Source: Candidatus Wallbacteria bacterium
GTDB lineage: Bacteria; Muiribacteriota; JAQTZZ01
NCBI GenBank assembly: GCA_028711905.1
Contig: JAQTRI010000070.1
Location: 1 to 11,849 of the forward strand
Direction: 5' to 3'
DNA: 11,849 bases
In this document: positions 11,406 through 11,849 of the stretch, piece after piece
Position numbering within the stretch: the first letter of the stretch is position 1
Layout of the letters: every line of letters starts with the position of its first letter
The notes under the pieces: generated by a model
What the model saw: only the letters and a program-made list of their open reading frames with translations
What the model was told of the DNA's origin: nothing
The model's database searches: none
Program-made: the position numbers and the translations under genes

Positions 11406-11849
11406 ATGAAGTGCACCTGCAAGTCAGGCGTCATTTCCATGGATAAAGTCGATGACATTCTTGACCAGTATGCCGGTAAAAAGGGTTCTCTCATTCCTGT
11501 TCTTCAGAAGGTTCAGGAGATTTACGGCTATGTGCCTTCTACTGTGATCGAGCACATCTCTAAAAAAACAGGGGTACCTGAGAGCACTATCTTCGGCGTG
11601 GTTACCTTTTACGCCCAGTTCAGGTTGTCTCCAGTCGGGGAACACCTGATCCGCGTCTGTCACGGCACTGCCTGCCATGTCGGAGGAGCAGACGAAATCA
11701 CCTCGGCTATCGAGGGTGAGCTTTCGATCTCAAACGGCCAGACCACAGCTGACGGAAAATTCACACTGGAGTCAGTGGCCTGCCTCGGGTGCTGCAGCTT
11801 AGCCCCTGTCATGACAATCGATGGCGAAACATTTGGAAAGCTCACACCG
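11406..11849 (+). CDS. nuoE: NuoE/HndA-type [2Fe-2S] subunit of an NADH-linked oxidoreductase or hydrogenase (3' end outside window)
   Basis: The frame runs open to the window edge, giving 148 residues of a protein usually about 155-165 long. It begins with the helical N-terminal domain (VLQKVQEIYGYVP, 32-44; TGVPESTIFGVVTFYAQF, 55-72). The thioredoxin-like ferredoxin domain follows with the four cluster ligands C85-HGTA-C90 and C126-LGC-C130, all in place. Such subunits (NuoE, HndA, HydC and formate dehydrogenase gamma types) pass electrons between a flavin NADH-binding subunit and further Fe-S clusters. Hydrogenase or bifurcating versions are typical of anaerobes, but the partner genes lie outside the window, so the complex is not settled. 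An additional C3/C5 pair precedes the domain. ATG at 11406 is preceded by AAGGGGG 5 bases upstream; a later ATG at 11439 is less likely. It is probably the first gene of an operon. Confidence 0.9.
   Translation, partial: MKCTCKSGVISMDKVDDILDQYAGKKGSLIPVLQKVQEIYGYVPSTVIEHISKKTGVPESTIFGVVTFYAQFRLSPVGEHLIRVCHGTACHVGGADEITSAIEGELSISNGQTTADGKFTLESVACLGCCSLAPVMTIDGETFGKLTP

Overview
The window reads as a stretch of bacterial chromosome of about 50% GC. The tightly packed genes, clear Shine-Dalgarno sites, sigma70-like promoters and some TTG/GTG starts all fit a bacterium. A glutamate dehydrogenase that looks NAD-linked lies beside the 24-kDa-type [2Fe-2S] subunit of an NADH-oxidising complex or hydrogenase. 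That pairing suggests an anaerobe fermenting amino acids or peptides. I cannot name a phylum. The membrane/HEAT-like/PQQ protein is of a kind I associate with large-genome or candidate phyla (planctomycete-like, Riflebacteria-like), but that is only an impression. No rRNA, tRNA, CRISPR array, insertion sequence or phage gene is visible.

Left part (1-1735): the possible tail of an unidentified gene, then a protein with two tandem TerB-like domains starting at TTG. A type II toxin-antitoxin pair follows on the minus strand (ribbon-helix-helix antitoxin, RelE/ParE-fold toxin) and converges on the TerB gene with a 4-base gap. Its promoter carries a 10-bp direct repeat, a likely antitoxin operator, and overlaps a candidate divergent promoter for the next gene.

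Middle (1736-7404): a 731-aa membrane protein that joins about five transmembrane helices, HEAT-like helices and a PQQ-type beta-propeller. Then come two different AAA_14/DUF4143 ATPases. The first sits behind a promoter enclosed by a perfect 10-bp inverted repeat. The second has a promoter placed so that its mRNA may be leaderless. A stand-alone class II glutamine amidotransferase follows the second ATPase after 4 bases.

Right part (7505-9778): a 757-aa protein with a PPDK/PEP-synthase-type nucleotide-binding domain but no phosphohistidine swivel domain or PEP-binding barrel, so it is not a normal dikinase. A strong hairpin terminator separates it from the convergent gdhA.

Far right (9837-11849): gdhA on the minus strand and the NuoE/HndA-type subunit on the plus strand are divergent. 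Their intergenic region holds a perfect TGTGA-N6-TCACA site (CRP/FNR superfamily type), promoters on both sides and a near-perfect 13-bp direct repeat over the gdhA -10 region. The simplest reading is joint control of glutamate deamination, which makes NADH, and NADH re-oxidation.

The least explained parts are the glutaminase beside the swivel-less PPDK-like protein, the regulatory DNA around the first ATPase, and the long overlap within the toxin-antitoxin pair.
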